The notes beneath the pieces were generated by a model. That model worked only from the letters and a program-made list of their open reading frames with translations. It was not told the DNA's origin and made no database searches. Below, one piece after another: positions 1 through 7,252 of a stretch of DNA of 20,527 nucleotides. The position numbers and the translations under genes were made by a program. Source of the DNA: an uncultured Eubacteriales bacterium (lineage in GTDB: Bacteria; Bacillota; Clostridia; Oscillospirales; CAG-272); assembly GCA_905210485.1 (NCBI GenBank), contig CAJLXA010000033.1, positions 1-20,527 on the forward strand, read 5' to 3'. Within the stretch, counting starts at the first letter, position 1, and every line of letters begins with the position of its first letter.

Positions 1-1302
1 CCGACAGCCATCGCCGGTCTTTCTCCCGACGCCTTTCTGTATGCAAAGGAAGCGGCGGCGGAAAAACTCGGCGCACTGTACGGTACGCCGCTCGGCAATG
101 CGCTGATTTCCGCGCTTCCGCCTTCGGAAACGCGCGACCGCCGTATGACCGCCGCATCGGCTTCCGTTACGGACGCGGCATGCCGCGTGACGGCCGAAAC
201 CATGCTGAATCTCTACGGAAAATCGCTTATTCTGACGCAAAGCCGCATTGACGGCTATGTTTCCTGCCCGTTTTCTTACTTCTGCCGCTATATTCTGAAA
301 CTTTCCGAAAACGCACCGGCTTCCTTTGATTTCCGGGATATGGGGAATTTCATTCACCGCGCGCTCGAAAAGTTTTTCCGGCTTTTATCCGAACGCGGCC
401 TGCACATAGGCACGCTTACCGCGGCGGAAGTCGCCGCACTTTCGGGAACCGTCGGCGACGAATGTGTTGCCGAACTTTTGCCGCCGGGAACGCCCTGTTC
501 TCCCCGCCTTATGCATCGTATTGCGGCTCTGAAGCGGTCGGCCGCCCTTTTCATGGAGGAGTTGCGCGAGGAGTTCAGCCAATCCGCTTTCACGCCGCTT
601 GCAAGCGAATTGGAAATCGCCGTCGGCAATCCGCACGCTCTTTCGCCTGTGCGCTATATGTTGCCGGACGGCTCTGCCGTATTGCTGACGGGAAAGATCG
701 ACCGCGTTGATGTATTGATCTCGGAAAAAACTTATTATCTCCGTGTAATCGACTACAAAACGGGAAAAAAGAAGTTTTCCATGGAAGATATCAAAAAAGG
801 CGTCGGCCTGCAACTTCCGCTCTATCTGTTTTCGCTTTGCGCCGACGCGGAAAAGAAATTCCGCCGTATGGCGGACATACCGCACGACGCCGCGTTGCGC
901 CCTGCCGGAATGTTATATATGGAAACGCGTACGGCCGACGTCGTTTTGCCGGAACCGCTGTCCGGGGAGGAAGTATATCGTTTTGCCAAAGAAAGCATCG
1001 GCAGAAGCGGTATCCTCCTTGACGATCCCGTCGTTCTTTCCGCAATGGACAAAGAAGAGGCCGGACGATTTATTCCTTATAAACGCAATAAAGAAACCGG
1101 CAAAGCCGACACACATTCTCTCATGAATCAAGAGGAACTGGACGACCTTTCCGTCGCTCTCGGAAAAACCGTCGTCCGCATAGCCGGCGAACTGCGCGAA
1201 GGCATCGCCGACGCGCGTCCGATGCAAAGAAAAGGAACGTCAGGTCATATGAACGGCACGTGCGAACTGTGTCCCATGAAAACCGTCTGCCGCAATGTAT
1301 AA
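1..1302 (+). CDS. addB: AddB, helicase-nuclease subunit B (5' partial, C-terminal nuclease part)
   Basis: The frame is open from base 1, so the gene enters from outside the window and 433 residues are visible. The protein is the C-terminal nuclease part of AddB, which works with AddA in double-strand break resection and Chi-dependent recombination. The PD-(D/E)XK nuclease shows as GKIDRVD, then VIDYKTG (Asp and Lys) and GLQLPLYL (Gln), encoded around 690-830. The four cysteines that bind the iron-sulfur cluster in AddB are present: one in SCPFSYF (codon 265-267) and three in a C-x2-C-x5-C near the end (codons 1261, 1270, 1288). The GNFIHRALEKFF segment is also typical of the family. The ATG at 145 is only an internal methionine. 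An addA gene would be expected nearby but is not in the window, since the next gene is on the other strand. Family call is firm. Confidence 0.9.
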   Translation, partial: PTAIAGLSPDAFLYAKEAAAEKLGALYGTPLGNALISALPPSETRDRRMTAASASVTDAACRVTAETMLNLYGKSLILTQSRIDGYVSCPFSYFCRYILKLSENAPASFDFRDMGNFIHRALEKFFRLLSERGLHIGTLTAAEVAALSGTVGDECVAELLPPGTPCSPRLMHRIAALKRSAALFMEELREEFSQSAFTPLASELEIAVGNPHALSPVRYMLPDGSAVLLTGKIDRVDVLISEKTYYLRVIDYKTGKKKFSMEDIKKGVGLQLPLYLFSLCADAEKKFRRMADIPHDAALRPAGMLYMETRTADVVLPEPLSGEEVYRFAKESIGRSGILLDDPVVLSAMDKEEAGRFIPYKRNKETGKADTHSLMNQEELDDLSVALGKTVVRIAGELREGIADARPMQRKGTSGHMNGTCELCPMKTVCRNV

Positions 1303-1342
1303 AGAAAAACCAACCCGAATCGGGTTGGTTTTTCTTTTATTT
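1301..1342. terminator. Bidirectional intrinsic terminator between addB and fhs
   Basis: An 18-bp perfect inverted repeat has arms 1301-1318 and 1320-1337. The centre is GC-rich (CCAACCCGA/TCGGGTTGG), with A-rich and T-rich outer arms that give a U-tract in either direction. It begins inside the addB stop codon and lies 24 bases past the fhs stop, so it can end both converging transcripts. Confidence 0.88.
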
Positions 1343-1365
1343 TGTAAATCTTAATTGACATTTTG

Positions 1366-3042
1366 TCAAAACAGCCCGGTAATCAAACCGTCATCGGTAA
1401 CGTCGATGTTTTCGGCGGCGGGCACTTTGGGCAGGCCGGGCATCGTCATGATGTCTCCGGTCAGAACAACAACAAATCCGGCGCCGGCAGATACTCTGAC
1501 GTTTTTCACCGTCACGGTGAAGCCGTCCGGTGCGCCGATCTTTGCGGGATCGTCGGAAAAACTGTATTGCGTTTTGGCCATACATACCGGGTATTTTCCG
1601 AAACCGAGCGCGGTAAGAGCCGCCAGTTGCTTTTCGGCCGCCGGCAGATACGCAACGCCGGAACCGCGGTAAATACGGGTCACAACCGCCTCAATCTTCT
1701 CTTTCAGCGTCATATCGTCATCGTATGCATAGGCAAAATGTCCCGTCTCCTCTTCACAGAGACGTACCACCTCGCGCGCCAATGCTTCGCCGCCGGCGCC
1801 GCCGTCCGCCCACACCGTGGACAGTACCGCGTTTACGCCGCATGCACGGCATTTCTCCATGATAAAGGTTATCTCCGCGTCGGTATCCGTCGGGAAACGG
1901 TTGATCGCCACCACACACGGGAGTCCGTATACTTCTTTGATATTGGAGACATGCCGCAAAAGGTTCGGTATTCCCCGTTCAAGAGCGGCAAGATCCTCCT
2001 CCGCCAGCGCCGTCTTTGCAAGACCGCCGTGCATCTTGAGAGCACGCACCGTTCCTACAATCACAACCGCGTCCGGAACCAATCCCGCCGCACGGCATTT
2101 GATATCCAGGAACTTCTCGGCGCCGAGGTCTGCGCCGAATCCGGCCTCCGTCACCGTGTAGTCTCCCATTTTCAGTGCCATGCGCGTGGCCATCACCGAA
2201 TTGCAACCGTGCGCAATGTTGGCGAAAGGCCCGCCGTGGACAAAGGCCGGCGTGCCCTCCAGAGTCTGCACAAGGTTCGGTTTCAAGGCGTCTTTCAGAA
2301 GCGCGGTCATGGCGCCCGCGGCGTGAAGATCGCCGGCGGTAACAGGTTTTTCGTCATAAGTATATCCCACGATCATACGTGAAAGCCGTGCTTTCAGGTC
2401 GGAAAGCGACGAAGAAAGACAAAGCACGGCCATCACTTCGGAGGCAACGGTGATGTCGAACCCGTCTTCCCGCGGCGTACCGTTGACGCGCCCGCCGAGA
2501 CCGTCCACGATAAAACGAAGCTGACGGTCATTCATATCGACGCAGCGTTTCCATGTGATTCTGCGCGGATCAATTCCCAGAGCGTTCCCCTGCTGAATGT
2601 GGTTATCCAGCATTGCGGCCAACAGATTATTGGCGGCGCCGATGGCGTGAAAATCGCCGGTAAAATGGAGGTTGATGTCTTCCATCGGAACGACCTGCGC
2701 ATATCCGCCGCCTGCCGCGCCGCCTTTGACACCGAACACCGGTCCGAGCGACGGCTCCCGAAGCGCCACGACCGCGTCCTTCCCGATGCGCCGGAGGCCG
2801 TCCGCAAGGCCGATTGTGGTAGTGGTCTTTCCTTCTCCCGCCGGGGTCGGCGTAATGGCCGTCACAAGAATCAGTTTTCCGTCTTTTCTCTTGCTGTCCG
2901 CAAGAAGCGACAAATCCACTTTTGCCTTGTATTTTCCGTACTGTTCTATATACTTTTCTTCGACATGCGCCGTCGCCGCTATCTCTCCGATTGCTTTCTT
3001 TCGGCTTTCCTGCGCTATTTCTATATCTGATTTATACGACAT
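1366..3042 (-). CDS. fhs: Formate--tetrahydrofolate ligase
   Basis: This enzyme makes 10-formyl-THF from formate, THF and ATP in the cytoplasm, feeding PurN and AICAR transformylase. The 558 residues match the usual length of about 556-560. The nucleotide-binding segment TPTPAGEGKTTTTIG lies at about residues 64-79. Other family signatures are AFVHGGPFANIAHGCNS and IVGTVRALKMHGG. The ATG at 3042 has a GGAGG ribosome binding site about 5 bases upstream. It lies 19 bases downstream of glyA on the same strand, so the two form an operon with the glyA promoter. In acetogens this gene belongs to the Wood-Ljungdahl pathway, but nothing else of that pathway is visible. Here the context points to one-carbon supply for the neighbouring purine operon. 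Confidence 0.97.
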   Translation of the reverse strand: MSYKSDIEIAQESRKKAIGEIAATAHVEEKYIEQYGKYKAKVDLSLLADSKRKDGKLILVTAITPTPAGEGKTTTTIGLADGLRRIGKDAVVALREPSLGPVFGVKGGAAGGGYAQVVPMEDINLHFTGDFHAIGAANNLLAAMLDNHIQQGNALGIDPRRITWKRCVDMNDRQLRFIVDGLGGRVNGTPREDGFDITVASEVMAVLCLSSSLSDLKARLSRMIVGYTYDEKPVTAGDLHAAGAMTALLKDALKPNLVQTLEGTPAFVHGGPFANIAHGCNSVMATRMALKMGDYTVTEAGFGADLGAEKFLDIKCRAAGLVPDAVVIVGTVRALKMHGGLAKTALAEEDLAALERGIPNLLRHVSNIKEVYGLPCVVAINRFPTDTDAEITFIMEKCRACGVNAVLSTVWADGGAGGEALAREVVRLCEEETGHFAYAYDDDMTLKEKIEAVVTRIYRGSGVAYLPAAEKQLAALTALGFGKYPVCMAKTQYSFSDDPAKIGAPDGFTVTVKNVRVSAGAGFVVVLTGDIMTMPGLPKVPAAENIDVTDDGLITGLF

Positions 3043-3061
3043 ACCGTCCTCCGTTTATCAT

Positions 3062-4303
<1,242 letters not shown>

Positions 4304-4350
4304 TCCTTTTCTCCTTCCGTCTATTTAACACCCCGACAGACTTCGGATCG

Positions 4351-4374
4351 CCGTTATAAAACGGTGCCGCGGCA
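4351..4374 (-). promoter_or_regulatory. Two adjacent inverted repeats in the glyA leader
   Basis: CCGTT-ATAA-AACGG (4351-4364) abuts the perfect palindrome TGCCGCGGCA (4365-4374). Both lie within the first 35 bases of the predicted glyA transcript. They could be RNA hairpins or a repressor site. I recognise no known riboswitch and no Bacillus-type PurR box here. Confidence 0.35.
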
Positions 4375-4388
4375 TTATAATTACTGTT

Positions 4389-4417
4389 ATTCTATCATGC
4401 GCCCCCCGCTTTGTCAA
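4389..4417 (-). promoter_or_regulatory. Sigma-70-type promoter of glyA-fhs
   Basis: On the minus strand the -35 box is TTGACA (4412-4417), the spacer is exactly 17 bases, and the -10 box is TAGAAT (4389-4394), one mismatch from consensus. Transcription should start near 4382. The promoter is back to back with the tRNA-Leu promoter about 140 bases away. Confidence 0.85.
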
Positions 4418-4558
4418 TGGATTCCCCGAATTTAAACGCCGGCGGCGAAAATGCACCGACCCGCATGGAAATCCTGTTATGAAAAAAGTACAATCCCGGC
4501 ACGGATCTGTTTTAAACGGTAATTTTTCCGAATCATGTAGAAAATTTTGCAAAAACAC
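4418..4558. other. Spacer between the divergent glyA and tRNA-Leu promoters
   Basis: The 359 bases between glyA and tRNA-Leu hold two divergent promoters and leaders. In the central 141 bases I see no gene, RNA or strong repeat. The last 30 bases before the tRNA-Leu -35 box are A/T-rich (AAAATTTT and AAAAA tracts) and could act as an UP element for the tRNA promoter. Confidence 0.5.
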
Positions 4559-4587
4559 TTGACATGCCGATACAAATTTGGTATACT
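4559..4587 (+). promoter_or_regulatory. Promoter of tRNA-Leu
   Basis: TTGACA (4559-4564), a 17-base spacer and TATACT (4582-4587), with A/T-rich tracts just upstream. The start of transcription should be near 4594, leaving a leader of about 69 bases before the mature tRNA. That leader contains the hairpins CGGAG/CTCCG (4620-4634) and TAAAAATG/CATTTTTA (4637-4659). Confidence 0.88.
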
Positions 4588-4662
4588 GATAACGTTGAGG
4601 GTTAACGATACGTCCTCCTCGGAGAGCTGCTCCGTGTAAAAATGAACAGCGCATTTTTATAT

Positions 4663-4749
4663 GCGGGCGTGGCGGAATTGGCAGACGCGTAAGATTCAGG
4701 TTCTTATGGTCGCAAGGCTGTGCAGGTTCAAGTCCTGTTGCCCGCACCA
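4663..4749 (+). tRNA. tRNA-Leu(CAG), decoding CUG
   Basis: The acceptor arms GCGGGCG and TGCCCGC pair (the last pair is G-U), followed by A73 and an encoded CCA at 4747-4749. The anticodon stem TAAGA/TCTTA encloses loop TTCAGGT, giving anticodon CAG at 4697-4699. A long variable arm, as expected for leucine tRNA, lies between the anticodon arm and the T arm (CAGG-TTCAAGT-CCTG). The gene has its own promoter and terminator and is 87 bases with CCA. Confidence 0.96.
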
Positions 4750-4754
4750 AACAA

Positions 4755-4801
4755 GGCACACGCAAAAGGAGCGTACAAAACTCCACCGCGTGTGTCTTTT
4801 T
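4755..4801 (+). terminator. Intrinsic terminator of tRNA-Leu
   Basis: The arms GGCACACGC (4755-4763) and GCGTGTGTC (4788-4796) pair with one G-U, an inner GGAG/CTCC stem extends the structure, and five T residues follow (4797-4801). Confidence 0.85.
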
Positions 4802-4812
4802 CTATGCAAAAC

Positions 4813-4850
4813 AAGGGTAAATTGCCGATTTTATGGCAGTTTACCCTTTT
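4813..4850. terminator. Hairpin terminator between tRNA-Leu and the cytidine deaminase gene
   Basis: A 14-bp stem (4813-4826 with 4835-4848; one G-U) has an 8-base loop. T-rich tracts follow on both strands (TTTT on plus, TTGTTTT on minus). It can end the minus-strand deaminase transcript and back up the tRNA terminator. Confidence 0.75.
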
Positions 4851-4906
4851 GTACTCTTTATAACGACGATATAATGACGATAATTGCCCCGGTTTCGGCA
4901 ATCGCT

Positions 4907-5329
4907 TTATTCATTGACATATCCTTTGCCCCAGAAGTCCGGCATCAGCTCTTTGAGAGTAACGGTTTCTCTGCTTTCATAATCCACCATAATCTCCGTA
5001 TTTTCATTCTCTTCATTCAGTTGATACAAAAATTCACGGCACGCGCCGCAAGGCATTCCGCTTCCGCCGCCAAAAGGCGCTCTGTTCCGAAAGGCAATCA
5101 ACCGTTTTATTTTTGTCTGACCGCTGCTCGCATACATATTCAATGCGGCGACCCGTTCGGCACAGAGGTTCATTACGCCGCTGCACGCCTCAATGCAAAA
5201 GCCTGTGTAAATCGTTCCGTCTTCACTTTCCAAAGCGCATACTACATGATGCGCTTGGATAAAAGGACTTACATCTTCCGGGTGATATTCTTTTTCCGCC
5301 TCATGATAAAGCTTTTCCCATATATCCAT
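4907..5329 (-). CDS. Cytidine deaminase-family protein (cytidine or blasticidin-S deaminase-like)
   Basis: This is a 140-residue zinc-dependent deaminase of the cytidine deaminase superfamily. The zinc and catalytic signature is complete: C56-A57-E58 in NLCAERVA, and C94 and C97 in MPCGACREF. The length fits the small tetrameric class. The sequence around the first motif (TGFCIEACSGVMNLCAER) and the LKELMPDFWG end resemble the blasticidin-S deaminase branch as much as housekeeping Cdd, so the substrate is not certain; pyrimidine nucleoside salvage is the default guess. The ATG at 5329 is preceded by AGGAGAAA. The gene follows the isochorismatase-family gene by 73 bases on the same strand and is probably co-transcribed with it. 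It sits in a block more AT-rich than the flanking operons. Confidence 0.85.
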   Translation of the reverse strand: MDIWEKLYHEAEKEYHPEDVSPFIQAHHVVCALESEDGTIYTGFCIEACSGVMNLCAERVAALNMYASSGQTKIKRLIAFRNRAPFGGGSGMPCGACREFLYQLNEENENTEIMVDYESRETVTLKELMPDFWGKGYVNE

Positions 5330-5332
5330 ATT

Positions 5333-5358
5333 TTTCTCCTGAATCTTTCTCCTGAATT
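5333..5358 (-). repeat. 13-bp tandem duplication carrying the ribosome binding site
   Basis: TTTCTCCTGAATC (5333-5345) is followed directly by TTTCTCCTGAATT (5346-5358). On the coding strand this gives two AGGAGAAA Shine-Dalgarno sequences in tandem ahead of the deaminase start. Only the nearer copy is at normal spacing. Confidence 0.8.
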
Positions 5359-5402
5359 TTCAATAACCTATCGTAATGCACGGCCATACGCCAATAGAAT
5401 TT

Positions 5403-5897
5403 TTACCTTTTGACGACCTCGTCAAGCGCCACAACAGAGCACCCCTTGCTTTCATAATAAGCAAGCATTTCAGGCAGTTTCTTTTTATCATAACTGGTGA
5501 TACAGTCCGACAGCACGTGAACGATATAGCCACTTTTCGCCATATTAAAGCAGGTGGATTTGATGCAGGCCGTGGCATCCGCGCCGGCAATATAAAATTC
5601 GGTAATACCACACTCCTGAATAAATGCGGCGAACGCCTCGCTTGTCAGCGCATTGCTTTTTGATTTTGTAAAAATATAGTCGGATACCACTTTCATCTCC
5701 GGCACCAACTCTGCACCGTGTGTGCCGGGTTTAAAGGTTCTTGTTCCGTCCGACAAATTATTATGCTGAATATAAACGACGTGCAATTCCTTTTGAACTG
5801 CCCAATCAATCGCCGCATTGACTTTTTCAATGATTTCCCTGTAGTTTTTCGTGATGTCATTCTGAAGGTCGATTACGACCAGTGCGCTGTTTTGCAT
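5403..5897 (-). CDS. Isochorismatase-family cysteine hydrolase
   Basis: This is a 164-residue protein of the isochorismatase-like hydrolase family, which includes nicotinamidases and other amidases. The visible triad is D10 in VVIDLQND, K78 in FTKSKSNAL, and C111 in GADATACIKST, in the expected order and spacing, followed by the usual VHVLSDCITS strand. The substrate cannot be read from the sequence. I chose the ATG at 5897 because the family starts just before the VVIDLQND strand and an AAGGAG lies at 5908-5913; the open frame up to 6050 encodes a basic stretch unlike the family. No clear promoter was found in the 200 bases upstream. It probably forms an operon with the downstream deaminase gene. 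Confidence 0.87.
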   Translation of the reverse strand: MQNSALVVIDLQNDITKNYREIIEKVNAAIDWAVQKELHVVYIQHNNLSDGTRTFKPGTHGAELVPEMKVVSDYIFTKSKSNALTSEAFAAFIQECGITEFYIAGADATACIKSTCFNMAKSGYIVHVLSDCITSYDKKKLPEMLAYYESKGCSVVALDEVVKR

Positions 5898-6066
5898 TCC
5901 GTGTTTTCTCCTTGTCAGGTTGATGGTTCTGATATTCCTTGCAGAGGACGATAGCAATCTCGCCTGCGGTGCATGGATTGACTTTCCAAACGAGCACCTA
6001 TACCGTCGCGTGACCGATGCAGGCGTTTGCTTTTCGTTTTTCTCGCGCAACAGGCGGTATCGCTAT
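5898..6066. other. Intergenic stretch upstream of the isochorismatase-family gene
   Basis: There is no supported gene. The minus strand holds only the ribosome binding site of the downstream gene and a possible start region. A short minus-strand open stretch just ahead of the hydrolase start (about 33 codons after a stop) could be debris of another gene, but I cannot identify it. Confidence 0.3.
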
Positions 6067-6094
6067 AAAAAGACAAATCTTACGGATTGTCTTT
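6067..6094 (-). terminator. Terminator after the methyltransferase pseudogene
   Basis: On the minus strand AAAGACAATC pairs with GATTTGTCTTT (one bulged base) and is followed by a U-tract of five T residues. It starts 8 bases past the methyltransferase stop codon and separates that gene from the isochorismatase gene. Confidence 0.75.
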
Positions 6095-6101
6095 AAAAGT
6101 A

Positions 6102-6872
6102 TTATTTTTGCGCAACAAAGAACAGTCTCGGAAATCTGAATATTATTTCACCGTTTTTCTGCACCGGATAGGTGTCTTTCAGGCATTGTATCACATCGCG
6201 CAAATAGGCTTTCTGATCGTCGGCAGACAATTGTTCCCGATACGGTCTCAGTCCCGTTCCCTTATACCATTCCACAATGCTTTCATACGAGGGCATAGAG
6301 TGAAAATATGTCGTTTCCCAAATTCTGAAATTATCCGTAAGTTCCGACAAAATATCATAATACTCGTTCTCCGAAAGATTATTATACGCTCTTTCAACAC
6401 GCAGTTTGTTCTTCCACTTTTCGGACTTTGACAGTGATTTCATAATACTATGAACAGGGTGCTTTGATTGCTGCGGTATTTGAACGGCAAGTATGCCGCC
6501 GACGTTCAATAAAGAAAACAATTCCCGCAACAACTTATGATGATTCGGAATCCACTGAATACAGGCGTTTGAAAATACGACATCATACCGATTTTTTATT
6601 CTGTCAAGTTCCTTTTCCGCGTCAAGTTTTATAAACGCAATCCCCGGATTTTCTTTTTTTGCGGTTGCAAGCATATCATCGGAATTGTCGACCCCCGTTA
6701 CCTCGGCATGCGGAAATTTCTTTGCCAAAACAGCGGTGCTGTTCCCTATTCCGCAACCGATATCCAGCACCGACTTTACATCTTCCGCATTTATCGCATT
6801 GGAAAGATCCATAGCCGGAATGGTTCACTCCCGCTTGAATTTACTGTACTGTGCTGCGCTCCAATCGGACAT
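6102..6872 (-). pseudogene. tam: Trans-aconitate 2-methyltransferase-like gene broken by an in-frame TGA
   Basis: This is a SAM-dependent methyltransferase resembling Tam, which methylates trans-aconitate. The best start is ATG 6870-6872 with GAGGTG just upstream, giving MSDWSAAQYSKFKRE. Codon 16 (6825-6827) is then TGA, and the frame continues with TIPAMDLSN to a TAA at 6102. The family motif is F-x-x-ERT-x-PA, so the TGA replaces the arginine after ERE/ER and is one C-to-T change from CGA. Downstream, motif I VLDIGCGIGNST and FSNACIQWIPNHH followed by LLNVGGILAVQIP are intact and in frame. The ORF from the internal ATG at 6812 would give 236 residues but has no ribosome binding site and lacks the first helix. 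Other genes here use TGA as stop and TGG for tryptophan, so a changed code is unlikely. Recent inactivation is most likely, with translation of a shortened protein possible. Confidence 0.82.
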
Positions 6873-6910
6873 ATCCGCACCTCGTTTCCTATATCTTTTA
6901 TTTTCAGGAT

Positions 6911-6939
6911 ATTATACTACAAAAAGAGGAAAAACGCAA
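6911..6939 (-). promoter_or_regulatory. Probable promoter of the tam-like gene
   Basis: On the minus strand TTGCGT (6934-6939), a 17-base spacer and a perfect TATAAT (6911-6916). The -35 box is weak. The start would be about 32 bases ahead of the ATG at 6872, so the upstream start of the pseudogene lies within the transcript. Confidence 0.6.
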
Positions 6940-7058
6940 CCGTTTTCGTCTGTTTTTCCCCATTTTCGGAATTCCTTTCAGAATTTCACGGTTCGATTTG
7001 TCCGTTCTGAGGCAAAAACAGCTTCGCCTTTCCCTATAAAACCGGATCCCGGAAAAAC
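6940..7058. other. Spacer between the tam-like and purine operon promoters
   Basis: The 380 bases between the tam-like gene and purE are mostly regulatory (two divergent promoters, riboswitch, terminator). In this part I see no gene and no PurR-type box, only A/T-rich spacer and the short inverted repeat CCGGATCCCGG at 7042-7052. Confidence 0.4.
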
Positions 7059-7088
7059 AATACCGCCGGATTTTTCGGTTGCGGTATT
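7059..7088. promoter_or_regulatory. Inverted repeat overlapping the purine operon -35 box (candidate operator)
   Basis: AATACCGC (7059-7066) and GCGGTATT (7081-7088) are perfect 8-bp arms separated by 14 bases. The right arm shares its last two bases with the TTGACA box. The position suits a repressor or activator site, but the motif matches no regulator I know. Confidence 0.4.
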
Positions 7089-7115
7089 GACATTGCTTGC
7101 GTTTTATGGTATACT
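7087..7115 (+). promoter_or_regulatory. Promoter of the purine operon
   Basis: TTGACA (7087-7092), a 17-base spacer and TATACT (7110-7115). The predicted start near 7121-7123 falls just ahead of the riboswitch P1 stem, which supports the call. Confidence 0.9.
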
Positions 7116-7124
7116 GCATACAGA

Positions 7125-7193
7125 TTTCTTGTGACTGACGGATTTGCAGAGTACTGCATGGGAGCAAGAAATAATATCGCCGACCGTCTGGGC
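7125..7193 (+). promoter_or_regulatory. ZTP riboswitch (pfl motif) upstream of purE
   Basis: This RNA senses ZTP/ZMP, the AICAR nucleotides that build up when 10-formyl-THF is short, and turns on purine and one-carbon genes. P1 is TTCTTG (7126-7131) with CAAGAA (7165-7170). Inside is the conserved GACTGACGG (7133-7141) and a P2 hairpin TGCAG-AGTA-CTGCA (7145-7158). After a short linker comes the hallmark 3' element CCGACCGTCTGGGC (7180-7193). GACGG (7137-7141) is complementary to CCGTC (7184-7188), as needed for the pseudoknot. The last GGGC is also the left foot of the terminator stem at 7190-7230, so ligand binding should prevent termination and switch the operon on. Confidence 0.93.
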
Positions 7194-7230
7194 ACAGTTA
7201 GGATAACCTTGTCTTAACTGCGCCCTTTTT
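7190..7230 (+). terminator. Riboswitch-controlled intrinsic terminator
   Basis: GGGC-A-CAGTTAGGAT (7190-7204) pairs with GTCTTAACTG-C-GCCC (7211-7225), with one A-C mismatch and two G-U pairs and a 6-base loop, then TTTTT (7226-7230). Its first four bases are part of the ZTP aptamer core, so the two folds exclude each other. Confidence 0.9.
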
Positions 7231-7252
7231 GATTTCTGAAAGGAGAAACAAC

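Noticed and set aside
4325..4786. 153-codon minus-strand open frame containing VRATGLEPAQP
   Set aside because: It is the antisense of tRNA-Leu plus the promoter region; this peptide pattern is a well-known false translation of tRNA genes.
4661..5413. 250-codon plus-strand open frame
   Set aside because: It starts inside tRNA-Leu, crosses two terminators and runs antisense to the deaminase gene, whose zinc motifs are clear.
5898..6050. N-terminal extension of the isochorismatase-family protein
   Set aside because: The extra 51 residues are basic and unlike the family, while ATG 5897 has a good ribosome binding site.
6825..6827. Altered genetic code (TGA as an amino acid) to explain the methyltransferase stop
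   Set aside because: purC, purF, purM, purN, purO, fhs and glyA all end with TGA at the expected family C terminus, and tryptophans are encoded by TGG.
4750..7060. Phage or integrative element att site at tRNA-Leu
   Set aside because: No repeat of the tRNA 3' end, integrase or transposase was found in the block.
7229..7252. Upstream TTG start for purE
   Set aside because: It overlaps the end of the riboswitch terminator and lies ahead of the obvious AGGAG site; ATG 7253 fits the family N terminus.
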